The position numbers and the translations under genes are program-made. The notes beneath the pieces are model-generated. The model did no database searches, had not been told where the DNA came from, and worked only from the letters and a program-made list of their open reading frames with translations. Below are positions 17,449 to 26,389 of a stretch of 64,000 nucleotides of DNA, in pieces (position 1 is the first letter of the stretch; every line of letters begins with the position of its first letter). This DNA is from Campylobacterales bacterium (GTDB lineage: Bacteria > Campylobacterota > Campylobacteria > Campylobacterales > Sulfurimonadaceae), in the NCBI GenBank assembly GCA_014859655.1, contig JACUTT010000008.1:1-64000 (forward strand), read 5' to 3'.

Positions 17449-19398
17449 ATGTTTTTAGAATTTAACGTCAATCTGGACAGCGCCATTGATGAACTCACTG
17501 CTCTTTTAGAAAACAACAAAACACAGATAGAGCAGCTCTTAAAAATAGAAAACAAAAGCTATGAAAATTTCGTCAAACCCTTCGAGATGATAGACGAGCG
17601 CCTCAACTGGTTTTTTACCCCCATATCGCACCTCAACTCGGTCAACAACTCCGAGCAGACCCAAAAAGTCTACAGCGATGCCCTGCCCATTTTGACCGAC
17701 TACGGCACAGAGATCTCGCAAAATGAAGAGATCTACAAGGCCTTCAAGGTCATCAAAGAAAAAGAGGGCCCTGCCTTGAACCAGGAGCAAAACCAGGTGC
17801 TTGAGCACAATATCCGCGATTTTGAGCTCAGCGGTGCGCATCTGGAACAGGATAAAAAAGACCGCCTCAAAGCAATCAACCTCAAAAAAAGCACCCTGAC
17901 CAACGACTTCTCGCAAAACCTTCTAAATGCGACCAATGCCTACACTCTGCTCATTACAGAGGAGAAAGATATCGAAGGCATCGCTGAGTCTGACCTTGAG
18001 AGCGCCAGGCAGGAGGACGGCAGCTACAAGTTTACCCTGCAGATGCCCTCTTACATTGCCTACATGACCTACGGGAAAAACCGCACTTTGCGTGAGGAGC
18101 TCTACAAGGCCTACACGACCCGCGCGAGTGAAAATGCTGCCATCATCGATGAGCTGATGCAGCTTCGTCAGGAGATGGCGCAGCTGCTGGGCTTTAATAA
18201 CTACGCCGAACTCTCCATCGCGCCGAAGATGGCCACCTCCACACAGAAGGTCGTCGACTTTCTAGAAGAGCTGGCCTCTGCCTCCAAAAAACAGGCGCAA
18301 AAAGAGCTTGACGAACTCGAAAAACTGGCAAGATCCCGGGGAGAGGAGAATATCCAGAGTTTTGACACCGCCTTCTATAGCGAGATACTCAAAAAAGAGA
18401 AGTATGACATCGACGAAGAGCTCTACCGTCCCTATTTTGAGAAGAACTCTGTAGTTCAGGGGCTTTTTGAGTTCCTACACCGTCTCTTTGCCATCGAGTT
18501 CAAAGCCGTAGAGACAAGACTCTGGGATGACAAAGCAAATGCCTATGACCTCTACGTCAACGGCGCTCTGCGCTCACGCCTCTACCTCGACCTTGAGGCG
18601 CGCTCCTCTAAGCGCGGCGGTGCGTGGATGAACAACTGGCAGAGCCACTGCGAAGACGAGAGCGGAAATCCCCTGCTCTCTTCCGCCTTTGTCGTCTGCA
18701 ACTTTCCGCCCTCCTCTGCCGCCTCGCCTTCGCTGCTTCGCCATGACGATGTCGTCACCCTCTTTCACGAGATGGGCCACGCCCTTCACCACATGCTCAG
18801 CAATGTCAAAGAGAGCTCCGTCAGCGGTGTGGGCGGCGTAGAGTGGGACGCGGTCGAGTTCCCCTCGCAGTTTTTGGAGAACTTCGCCTATGAGCCCAAG
18901 GTCCTGAAACTCTTTGCCAAGCACTACAAGAGCGCCGAGGTGCTCAGCGACGACCTGATCGACAAACTTGATCGTGCGCGCAACTTCCAGTCGGCCATGC
19001 AGATGCTCCGTCAGATCGAGTTCTCCCTTTTTGATTTCAGACTGCACATGAGACTGCATACGGGCGAGCAGATTCAGACTCTTCTTGATGAGATCAGAGA
19101 GAAGTTCAGCCTTCTCAAGCCCCCTTCTTACAACAAGTTCCAAAACGGTTTCGCCCACATCTTTGCAGGCGGTTATGCGGCAGGCTACTACTCCTACAAA
19201 TGGGCAGAGGTGCTCTCAGCCGACGCTTTTTTCCATTTTGTCGACAACGGCATCTTCAACGAAGAGGTCTCCTCGGCCTATCGCGACATCGTCCTTTCGC
19301 GCGGCGGAAGCGAGAGCATGGGCGTTTTGTTTGAGAGGTTTATGGGAAGAGAGCTTGACACCACCGGCCTGCTGAGGCTTAACGGCATCACCGAATGA
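17449..19398 (+). CDS. prlC: M3-family oligopeptidase (oligopeptidase A type)
   Basis: 649 aa, near the 680 aa of E. coli PrlC/OpdA. The thimet-oligopeptidase zinc motif FHEMGHALHH is at about residue 440, followed by the downstream glutamate region (VSGVGGVEWDAVEFPSQFLE). The C-terminal GYAAGYYSYKWAEVLSADAF is the M3A substrate-binding signature. It is a cytoplasmic enzyme that finishes off peptides and cleaved signal peptides. A good AAGGA site precedes the ATG and a TACAAT lies near 17416. Its stop overlaps the next gene (ATGA). Confidence 0.94.
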   Translation: MFLEFNVNLDSAIDELTALLENNKTQIEQLLKIENKSYENFVKPFEMIDERLNWFFTPISHLNSVNNSEQTQKVYSDALPILTDYGTEISQNEEIYKAFKVIKEKEGPALNQEQNQVLEHNIRDFELSGAHLEQDKKDRLKAINLKKSTLTNDFSQNLLNATNAYTLLITEEKDIEGIAESDLESARQEDGSYKFTLQMPSYIAYMTYGKNRTLREELYKAYTTRASENAAIIDELMQLRQEMAQLLGFNNYAELSIAPKMATSTQKVVDFLEELASASKKQAQKELDELEKLARSRGEENIQSFDTAFYSEILKKEKYDIDEELYRPYFEKNSVVQGLFEFLHRLFAIEFKAVETRLWDDKANAYDLYVNGALRSRLYLDLEARSSKRGGAWMNNWQSHCEDESGNPLLSSAFVVCNFPPSSAASPSLLRHDDVVTLFHEMGHALHHMLSNVKESSVSGVGGVEWDAVEFPSQFLENFAYEPKVLKLFAKHYKSAEVLSDDLIDKLDRARNFQSAMQMLRQIEFSLFDFRLHMRLHTGEQIQTLLDEIREKFSLLKPPSYNKFQNGFAHIFAGGYAAGYYSYKWAEVLSADAFFHFVDNGIFNEEVSSAYRDIVLSRGGSESMGVLFERFMGRELDTTGLLRLNGITE

Positions 19399-20399
19399 GA
19401 AAGCTCTGCTTTCTTCTGCTCTTGCAACTTTGTCTTTTTGGAGGAACAAGTGTGAAAATAGCTTCGTATAATGTCGAAAACCTCTTTGATCTGAACTTTG
19501 ACGGCACCGAGTACAGCGAGTACATCCCCAACACGATCTGGCAGTGGAACGCCACGACCTACCGAAAAAAACTCCAAAATATCTCTACGGTCATTGCCGA
19601 GATCAACCCCGACATCATCGCACTCGCCGAGATTGAGTCAGACACCTCCCTCAAAGCCCTGCAAACAATGCTCTCTCAAAAAGGGGTCTACTTCAAATAC
19701 CGCGCTATAGCAGGGCGCAAAAAGAGCTCTGTCAAGACGGCACTTTTGAGCAAGTACCCGATTCAAACCAGAGAGATCCTCGTCTCGCCAAGCCGAAGTT
19801 TCCGCAACATCCTCGAAGCCAGGGTCACCATAGAGGGCAAGCCTCTGCACATTTTCGTCAACCACTGGAAGTCAAAATCGGGCCCGGAGAGCGAGCGCAT
19901 CCTTTATGCCAAAGCGCTCAAAAAACGGCTCTCTGAGCTGCCGCGAAACAGCGACTATGTCCTGGCCGGGGATTTCAATGCGGACTACGAAGAGCACAGA
20001 CGCTTTGTGAAAATACGCAAGCACAATGACACCAGAGGCATCACCGGCATCAACCACATTCTCCAGACCGTCGACAAAAACGGCGAGCTCTACACCACAA
20101 AAACACTCCCCAAAGAGGGGAATTACAACCTCTGGATGGAGCTGGAGAGCTCAAAACGCTGGACGCACATCTACAAGGGGAAAAAAGAGGCGCTTGACCA
20201 CCTCATCATCTCCCCCTCGCTGGCCGACGACACTACAAGCCGCTATATCAAAGGAACATTTCACAGCCACGCCCCGGCCTACCTTTTTAAGGGAAAAAGC
20301 CTTTATCGCTGGCAAAGAAGCCGAACCCGGCCAACACACCACACAGGACTGGGCTACTCCGACCATCTTCCCATCGTCGCTGAGTTTTATATCGAGTAG
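19395..20399 (+). CDS. Secreted endonuclease/exonuclease/phosphatase family protein
   Basis: 334 aa with a signal peptide (MRKLCFLLLLQLCLFGGTS). EEP-fold motifs appear in order: ASYNVENLFD (Asn), ALAEIES (metal Glu), HWKSKSG, LAGDFNAD (Asp/Asn pair) and YSDHLPIVAEF (SDH catalytic His). The family covers nucleases and phosphatases; with a signal peptide and in this phylum it is most likely a periplasmic or extracellular nuclease. It overlaps the M3 peptidase gene by 4 bases, so they share a message. Confidence 0.88.
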   Translation: MRKLCFLLLLQLCLFGGTSVKIASYNVENLFDLNFDGTEYSEYIPNTIWQWNATTYRKKLQNISTVIAEINPDIIALAEIESDTSLKALQTMLSQKGVYFKYRAIAGRKKSSVKTALLSKYPIQTREILVSPSRSFRNILEARVTIEGKPLHIFVNHWKSKSGPESERILYAKALKKRLSELPRNSDYVLAGDFNADYEEHRRFVKIRKHNDTRGITGINHILQTVDKNGELYTTKTLPKEGNYNLWMELESSKRWTHIYKGKKEALDHLIISPSLADDTTSRYIKGTFHSHAPAYLFKGKSLYRWQRSRTRPTHHTGLGYSDHLPIVAEFYIE

Positions 20400-20457
20400 A
20401 GAGGCTGGCCGTCTTGTGATAATAAAGAAGATTTATGGAAAAAGAAGTGAGAGAGAG

Positions 20458-20507
20458 GGGGAAATAACTTCCCCGTTGCACTAAACGGCAAGAGCCGAAC
20501 CCTTGCC
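20458..20507. terminator. Two small hairpins between convergent genes
   Basis: GGGGAA-ATAAC-TTCCCC (20458-20474) and GGCAAG...CTTGCC (20487-20507) lie in the 118-base gap between two converging genes. Neither has a strong T-tract, so a terminator role is tentative. Confidence 0.4.
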
Positions 20508-20517
20508 CTTTAGAGAT

Positions 20518-21797
20518 TTAGAAGGCAACCATTGCCATAAAGAGAAGGTCGCTTCCTGAGTAGTTTTGCGTAGCAGTATCCGGTATATCGCTTGAGGTAT
20601 AGGAGTACTCGAAGCAGAAGCGTACATTTTGTGTAAAGCTGTACTCCAAACCTGCCGAGTAGACCATGAACTTGTCGTCATTGACACCCAAGATGGCAGC
20701 TTTGACACCGAATGTGTCAAACGGATTGATCTGCGCGTCAAGGTGGAAACCTGTCTTGTCCTGCGCGGTAGGAGTATAGGTTGCCGAAGTTTTTTTAGGA
20801 CTAGTTGGGTTAATGTAAATACCGTTGTATTTGTTGCTCAGGACATAGCCCCCTGTCACCATCAACGGCATCCCTGAAATAGCACTCTCTACCTGAAGGT
20901 CGATACCGTAAGAGGTTCTGTCCAGGGCATCCGTGTCAATACTGTCCACCTTATGGATTATCTGAACATTGTCATCATCATCAGCTTCAGTATTGTAATC
21001 AATAAGCTTTCTGGCGACTTTACCACCGATGTGGTACCCGCCGATGGCCACGGTTGTGTCCTGTACATTGAACTCATAGACCGCTCTTGCGATGGTCTTG
21101 AAACCGTCGGTGTCCGATCGGGCAGAAGCTCCGAAAACCGGAACGTACAGACCCGCTGTCACATGAAGCCCGTTCCCGCCATAGTAGAGCTGCGCTCCCG
21201 TGGCCTCACCGTCGCCTATGCCAAGCGCCTGGAAGACGTTGGTCTTCTTGCGGTTTTCAAACTGTCGCACCGGTCGGTAGAGTCCGCTGCTGTAGATCTC
21301 TGTCGCCGCAAACGCTCCCAGCGCATCGGTCATGTAGTAGACCGCACCCACTCTTCCGCTGTAAACGCGATCTTGCCGCCGAGCAGACCATCCGCGAACT
21401 CTCCCGAGATACCGACATTGTCACCGATCTTACCCCCGAAGATAAAGGCCGCTTCGTCAAAGATCTCTGTCTTCACAGAGCCTTTCTTGCCATCGGGCTC
21501 GACCGTGTAGTCATTGCTAAGCACGCGCGCCTTGGTGACAAAACCCATGTTAAGATTGACAGGAAGGCTCAAGCCGCCCGATGCCTCACTCTTGAGGTCT
21601 TTCGTCGCTGTCATCGTGTAGCCTGATATTTTAAACTCTCTACCAAAAGAGTTCAGCTTAGGCATGTTCTGAAAGTGACATGACATACAGTCCGTATTCA
21701 TCTGTCGCGCAAACGCCGGTGTAGCCTCTGCTGCCGTTGCGCACATTAGCGACAAGCCTACAATGGCAGAGATTTTCTTTGTAATTAACCCACTCAT
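20518..21797 (-). pseudogene. c-type-haem porin-like outer-membrane protein, frameshifted
   Basis: Two track ORFs (172 and 277 aa) are parts of one gene. The start at 21797 is chosen because AAGGGG lies seven bases upstream. A signal peptide (LSLMCATAAEA) is followed by one CMSCH haem site (CxxCH) and then a beta-barrel-like body ending in LLFMAMVAF, with a terminal Phe as in outer-membrane proteins. Frame 1 ends EEWVRSTT; the other frame enters as VYSGRVGAVYYMTD. Adding one base near 21365-21370 restores KIAxVYSGRVGAVYY and an uninterrupted 426-aa protein. Such proteins in sulfur- and iron-oxidising bacteria are suspected electron-transfer porins. Lesion versus sequencing error is undecided. 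Confidence 0.85.
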
Positions 21798-22068
21798 AAA
21801 ACACCCCTTACATAAAAAAAATATTATGAATAAATACTTAATACCCATAAGTAAAAACTATACAGTCTGAAATATTAAAACAATCTTTAATGCATAGTAA
21901 TTTTATGTGTAATTAGATTTGTTGTTTTTTCCTCGTTCCATCCTCTCCTGAGACTGCAAAATGAGACATGATGTGTATATTAAAATTAACATAAGCTAAC
22001 CAATAAATAAGTTTAACTTAACTACAATAACCAACAAAAAAAAATAACACTCCATAAAGGTTCCCCTT

Positions 22069-23163
22069 ATGAAATATTTCCTTCACATCCTTCTCGCTCT
22101 TTTTATAGCATCTTTTCTCACGGCATGTTACGACGAAGAGACATTTCAAGTTGACAGCAATCTCACAAGCTATGCAAACGAAAAAGTAGACATTCATGCT
22201 CCGGGTGCTCTAAGCTATAGCTGGAGACAAGTAAGCGGAATTTCTGTAGTGCTTATAAACCAGAACCGTGCGACACTTAGCTTCATCGCTCCCGATGTAA
22301 CAGCACAGGAGATCTTAGTGTTTGAACTCGAAGCGATCACCCAAAAGACACAAAGTCGGAACATGACGCTAAAAGGACAAGTAAACGTTACTGTACTGCC
22401 TGAGCGCCAAAAAGAGAAAGACGCGAACAATACTAATAGAAGCCGCAAATCCCTCAAGCTCACCCTGGAAAAAACTTCCCTTGCTCTTGATACAAACACT
22501 ACTCTCAAAGTAGTAGCAAACTATAATAAAAATATATGCAAAGATGTCACAGCAGAGGTAGAGTGGATACTTTCTGACACAGATGCCGTAACGATAACAA
22601 ACACCACTCTGCATGCAAAAAAAGAGACGAATATCCTCATCCAAGCCAAATGTAAAAACCAAACCTCAAATACTCTTGCCCTGGAGATATACAAAGAGAT
22701 CAACGGACACAAACTCCCGCCTGAACCAAACATGACTGTCAATAATGCGACACTGCTTGGGATAGACTCTAATGACAATGGGGTGAGGGATGATGTGGAG
22801 AGATGGATATTTGCAGAGTATGATGAACCGATAGTCCAAGCTGTTGCTATGCAGAATGCCAGAGCGTTTCAAATAATTCTTGAAGACCCTTCTAATGCGA
22901 GGGAGACGAAAAAGTTTACAGAGGCACAATTAGATTGTCAATCATATTATATGTATCAAGATGAAAGAAAACTTATTCCAAGAGGAACAAATTTACATAA
23001 AGAATCAAGACCCCGCATGCTAAATACAAGAGAACGTTCTCGTGCTTATTATGAATTTAATCAAGCCTTGAGCGGAGGAGTTTACCCCGCACGTGATAGA
23101 TCTAAATATAAAGAGAGTTGTGACTTTAATAAAACGAAAATTTTGAATGGAGAATGGGAATGA
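22069..23163 (+). CDS. Lipoprotein with Ig/PKD-like domains, function unknown
   Basis: 364 aa with a lipobox (FIASFLTACYD), so exported and lipid-anchored. Residues 25-115 resemble a PKD/REJ Ig-like domain (YSWRQVSG, then ATLSFIAPDV). A linker leads to a second beta domain (residues 130-210), and the C-terminal part has a calcium-loop-like DSNDNGVRDDVERW. The last 120 residues are helical with no known motif. The region is visibly richer in A+T than its flanks. It lies after a 271-base non-coding AT-rich gap, in which I see no gene. The ATG of the next, broken gene overlaps its stop. Confidence 0.7.
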   Translation: MKYFLHILLALFIASFLTACYDEETFQVDSNLTSYANEKVDIHAPGALSYSWRQVSGISVVLINQNRATLSFIAPDVTAQEILVFELEAITQKTQSRNMTLKGQVNVTVLPERQKEKDANNTNRSRKSLKLTLEKTSLALDTNTTLKVVANYNKNICKDVTAEVEWILSDTDAVTITNTTLHAKKETNILIQAKCKNQTSNTLALEIYKEINGHKLPPEPNMTVNNATLLGIDSNDNGVRDDVERWIFAEYDEPIVQAVAMQNARAFQIILEDPSNARETKKFTEAQLDCQSYYMYQDERKLIPRGTNLHKESRPRMLNTRERSRAYYEFNQALSGGVYPARDRSKYKESCDFNKTKILNGEWE

Positions 23164-23601
23164 AAAAGTATATTCTGGTTTTTCTACTTTGTGTTTTTAG
23201 CGTAAGTAGATACGCCAGGCTGCGCACAGAGTGTCATCATCTCACCGGATGGCACAAAGGCTTATGTCACGGATAGTACAAACTTGCAAATCATAAATAT
23301 CAGTGGCATGGAAGTTCCTCAAAAAGCACCTGGGGTAAGGGGTTTTACAAGCATCATAGAAGCGAGTCTGGTTGAAGGGAGTGTTGTTGGAGAGGTGAAA
23401 GTTTACTATAGCGGAGAGAGCGGCATAACTTCTTTTAGACTGGAGTGGGACAGAGCAGAGGACTTCAGCATAGATGCACAGGGAAGAGTAACACTTGTAA
23501 ATGCCCTAGATCCTATACCAAACAACCTCTATACACTCAAAGCAGTAGCTGCAAACAGCATAGGTGAAAAACAGGCTGACATAAATATTCACATACGCTA
23601 A
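23160..23601 (+). pseudogene. Remnant of an LVIVD-repeat / cadherin-like secreted protein, frameshifted
   Basis: The ATG overlaps the previous stop (ATGA) and opens a signal peptide, MKKYILVFLLCVFSVS, that stops after 38 codons. In the next frame (+1), DTPGCAQSVIISPDGTKAYV and then LQIINIS form one LVIVD beta-propeller repeat, followed by a cadherin-like domain (FRLEWDRAEDFSIDAQGRVT ...). Removing one base joins the two into 146 codons. Normal family members have many LVIVD repeats, so the single copy suggests internal loss by recombination as well as the frameshift. The ORF-track start at 23284 is an internal TTG. Confidence 0.75.
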
Positions 23602-23611
23602 AGGGAAAAGA

Positions 23612-24634
23612 TTATTCTATCCAGCCTCCGCCGATGAGCTTGTTGCCGTCATAGAAAACGGCTGCCTGACCCTTGGCGACGCCCAGGACCGGCTCTTTGA
23701 GCTGGATGGTTCCCTTGTCACCGTTTATCTCGACGTGGCAGGGGACGGCTGTTGTGCGGTAGCGCAGTTTTACTGTTGTGTCAAAACTGGTGCGTTCATC
23801 AAACATGTTGATGTCGCGGATCTTCACGTCAAAACATTCCAGTTCTTCTTTTAGACCCACGACGATCTGGTTCGTTTCGGGCAGGATCTTTGTCACGTAA
23901 TGGGGCTCATGTGCGCCGTTTACGGTAAAGCCTTTGCGTTTGCCTATCGTGTAGTGCATGTAGCCCCTGTGCTCGCCGACGACATTTCCTTCAGCATCGA
24001 TCACTTCTCCGGGCTCATCGACCTGGACGTAGTCTTTGAGCACATCCGTGTAGGTCGTTTCGACAAAACAGATCTCGCTTGACTCCGCCTGGGAGGCAAA
24101 GGACTCCAGACCTTCGATGGCTGCCGCGTAGGCTTTTATATCCGACTTATGGCGTGTGCCGAGCGGAAAGATGAGTCTGGGCAGTATCTCTTTTTTGATG
24201 TAGAAGAGGAAGTAGCTCTGATCTTTGGTGTCGTCTTCAGCCTGCAGCAGGTATTTGCCGTCCGTCTGGATGTAGTGACCCGTCGCAAGATACTCCGCGC
24301 CGATCTGGTCGGCAAATTTAAGCATCTCGCCAAACTTGAGGTTGCGGTTGCACAGAGCGCAGGGGTTGGGGGTTTCACCTATTTTATACGAGTTGATAAA
24401 AGGCGTGACGACCTTCTCTTTGAAGGTCTCCTGCAGATCAAGGATATGAAGTTTTACGCCGGCAAAGTCTGCTGCTTTTTGCGCACGTACCTGATGGATC
24501 TCGTGATACCCGGGCTTGGAGTGCAGCTTCATATAGACACCCTCGACCTCATACCCCTCTTCTTTGAGCAGAAGCGTAGAAACGGTTGAGTCAACCCCTC
24601 CGCTCATGCCTATTAAAACCTTTTTTTTTGCCAT
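23612..24634 (-). CDS. mnmA: tRNA-specific 2-thiouridylase MnmA
   Basis: 340 aa from the ATG at 24634 (MAKKKVLIGMSGGVDSTVS); the longer track start lies in the upstream gene region. The PP-loop GMSGGVDS binds ATP, the first catalytic cysteine is in NPCALCNRNLKF and the second in SSEICFVE. LLQAEDDTKDQSYFL is the family signature. It makes 2-thiouridine at position 34 of Lys, Glu and Gln tRNAs. It converges on the LVIVD remnant with 10 bases between stops. Confidence 0.96.
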   Translation of the reverse strand: MAKKKVLIGMSGGVDSTVSTLLLKEEGYEVEGVYMKLHSKPGYHEIHQVRAQKAADFAGVKLHILDLQETFKEKVVTPFINSYKIGETPNPCALCNRNLKFGEMLKFADQIGAEYLATGHYIQTDGKYLLQAEDDTKDQSYFLFYIKKEILPRLIFPLGTRHKSDIKAYAAAIEGLESFASQAESSEICFVETTYTDVLKDYVQVDEPGEVIDAEGNVVGEHRGYMHYTIGKRKGFTVNGAHEPHYVTKILPETNQIVVGLKEELECFDVKIRDINMFDERTSFDTTVKLRYRTTAVPCHVEINGDKGTIQLKEPVLGVAKGQAAVFYDGNKLIGGGWIE

Positions 24635-24644
24635 TTGTCTTTTC

Positions 24645-25436
24645 CTATGTATCGTATGAGTCTTTGCCGTGCACGATGTCACGGTTCTCAAAAAAGTCAG
24701 CCAGAGAGTGGTAGTAGTCCGTATCTCGCAGACCGGCATCTTCTAAGACCTTCATCTGTACGCCCAATGAGGCTTTGATCTGGTCAGCGATATGATACAG
24801 ATCATCTGTAAGCGTAATGATATCCAAATCTTTTTCATCTATCATCCCCTGAGCCAACAAGGTGTTCCTCATAAAATCCATCAAAGGTTGGAAGAACTCT
24901 GTTCCGACAACAAAGATTCGTACCCCTCTGATCTTTTGCGTCTGCACCAGAGTCAAGGCCTCAAAGAGTTCATCCAGGGTGCCGAAACCGCCCGGAAAAA
25001 GCACATAGGCGATGGAGTACTTGACCAGCATCACCTTTCGCGAGAAGAAGTACTCAAAGGTACGCGCTTTTGTCGTATAGGGGTTGATCGACTGCTCTAA
25101 GGGAAGGTCGATGTTGAGGCCTATGGATTCTATACTGGGGTTATTGAAGGCCCCTTTGTTCGCCGCTTCCATGATGCCCGGTCCGCCGCCGGTGATCACG
25201 TTGAACCCTGCGGAACCTAGCATATCGCCCAGCAGAACAGCTTTTTTATAGTAGGCGTTTTCCTTGTCCGTGCGTGCGCTTCCGAAGATGGTCACCGAGG
25301 GGCCAAGCTCGCCCAGCTCGTCAAAACCGTGCACGAAGTCGGCAATGATCTTGAATACAGACCAGACATTGGCTGTTTTGATATCCCTGGCATAGCGCTG
25401 CGCAAGGATCTTGTTGTCATCTTGTTTTTGTTTCAT
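24645..25436 (-). CDS. LOG-family Rossmann-fold protein (TIGR00730 type)
   Basis: 263 aa with the lysine-decarboxylase-like signatures GGGPGIMEAANKGA and PGGFGTLDELFE. Family members with PGGxGTxxE are cytokinin-activating phosphoribohydrolases or related nucleotide 5'-monophosphate nucleosidases; a bacterial housekeeping role in nucleotide turnover is likely. VTIFGSART is the first strand of the fold. It ends 10 bases before mnmA begins, so the two are co-transcribed. Confidence 0.85.
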   Translation of the reverse strand: MKQKQDDNKILAQRYARDIKTANVWSVFKIIADFVHGFDELGELGPSVTIFGSARTDKENAYYKKAVLLGDMLGSAGFNVITGGGPGIMEAANKGAFNNPSIESIGLNIDLPLEQSINPYTTKARTFEYFFSRKVMLVKYSIAYVLFPGGFGTLDELFEALTLVQTQKIRGVRIFVVGTEFFQPLMDFMRNTLLAQGMIDEKDLDIITLTDDLYHIADQIKASLGVQMKVLEDAGLRDTDYYHSLADFFENRDIVHGKDSYDT

Positions 25437-25516
25437 TAAGGTGTTCCCTTGTAAATAGACAATGATTTTTTATGCTGAGGCAAAGGCCGGTTAAGACTGC
25501 AGAAAAGATCGTTTTC

Positions 25517-26389
25517 TCAGCCTTTGAGCTGCTGAAGGCGATCTTTTTTGGTGCCGATCGTTGTTATCTGAACACCGAAGTTACCGTCAACGATAACAAC
25601 CTCGCCTTGCGCGATGACATGGTTGTCAACCAAAATATCCAAAGGGTCGTTCGCCAGCTGGTTAAGCTCGATGACGGAGCCGATATCCATGCTCAAGACG
25701 TCGCGCAGAAGCATCTTCTTTTGTCCTATCCGCACACGAACAGGCAGCTTGACATCCATAATAAGGTTGATGTTATTATGTTCATCACCTTCGAACGCCG
25801 AAGAGCCCGATGGTACTTTTGCGGAAGGCGGCACCTGTTCAAACACGGCCGGACCTTCAGGAGAGGCTTTTTCCTCTTTCACCTTCAAGGCATTTTCGAT
25901 CTTCTCATCGACGACAAACATCAGCAAAGAGTTGATGTCGCCCAGACGAAAAGTGTAGACATACATCCTGGAAAAAGACCCAAGGTCTATCTCTGAATCT
26001 TCATCCACAAACTCGATGTCGGAGACTTTCAGGCTCAAGGTAGGAAGATGGGCCTGTGAGGCCAGAGAGGTGGAAAAGGCCGAGAAGATGTTGGAAACGA
26101 TCTCTTTTGTCGCGTCGAGGTCATCTGCGTCCATACTCTCCTTGCCTTCGCCCTCTCCGCCTAACATCAGGTCGCCCAGAGCAGTTGCCAGGGTCGGAGG
26201 AATAGCGACGGCCACCTTTGCATTAAAATCTCCGCTTGCCTCTGCTGTTATAAGCGCGGTAGGAGGGATGATATTTGAAACAATAGAGATAGCCTCTTCT
26301 TCTTTTAAGGTCAATACCGGTGTTTGCCCTGTCAGCCCCTCAATTGTCGCTATGGTCTCTTGTTCAAAAATCTTAATAAACTCATTCAT
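25517..26389 (-). CDS. fliY: Flagellar motor switch protein FliY (FliN/CheC-like)
   Basis: 290 aa using the ATG at 26389 with GAGGAG seven bases upstream; the track start adds seven residues. Residues 1-190 are CheC/FliM-like (TPVLTLKEEEAISIV, then GGEGEGKESMD and EIVSNIFSAFSTSLAS). Residues 210-290 are a FliN/SpoA domain (IMDVKLPVRVRIGQKKMLLR, DILVDNHVIAQGEVVIVDGNFGVQIT). It is part of the C-ring that reverses rotation. It overlaps fliM by 8 bases. Confidence 0.92.
   Translation of the reverse strand: MNEFIKIFEQETIATIEGLTGQTPVLTLKEEEAISIVSNIIPPTALITAEASGDFNAKVAVAIPPTLATALGDLMLGGEGEGKESMDADDLDATKEIVSNIFSAFSTSLASQAHLPTLSLKVSDIEFVDEDSEIDLGSFSRMYVYTFRLGDINSLLMFVVDEKIENALKVKEEKASPEGPAVFEQVPPSAKVPSGSSAFEGDEHNNINLIMDVKLPVRVRIGQKKMLLRDVLSMDIGSVIELNQLANDPLDILVDNHVIAQGEVVIVDGNFGVQITTIGTKKDRLQQLKG

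Noticed and set aside
21798-22068. Hidden gene or RNA in the AT-rich gap before the lipoprotein gene
   Set aside because: No ORF with a ribosome site and no convincing RNA fold by eye; left as an unannotated intergenic region.
23284-23601. Independent 105-aa gene starting at 23284
   Set aside because: The start is an internal TTG without a ribosome site; the LVIVD motif extends upstream in the same frame and belongs to the broken gene at 23160.
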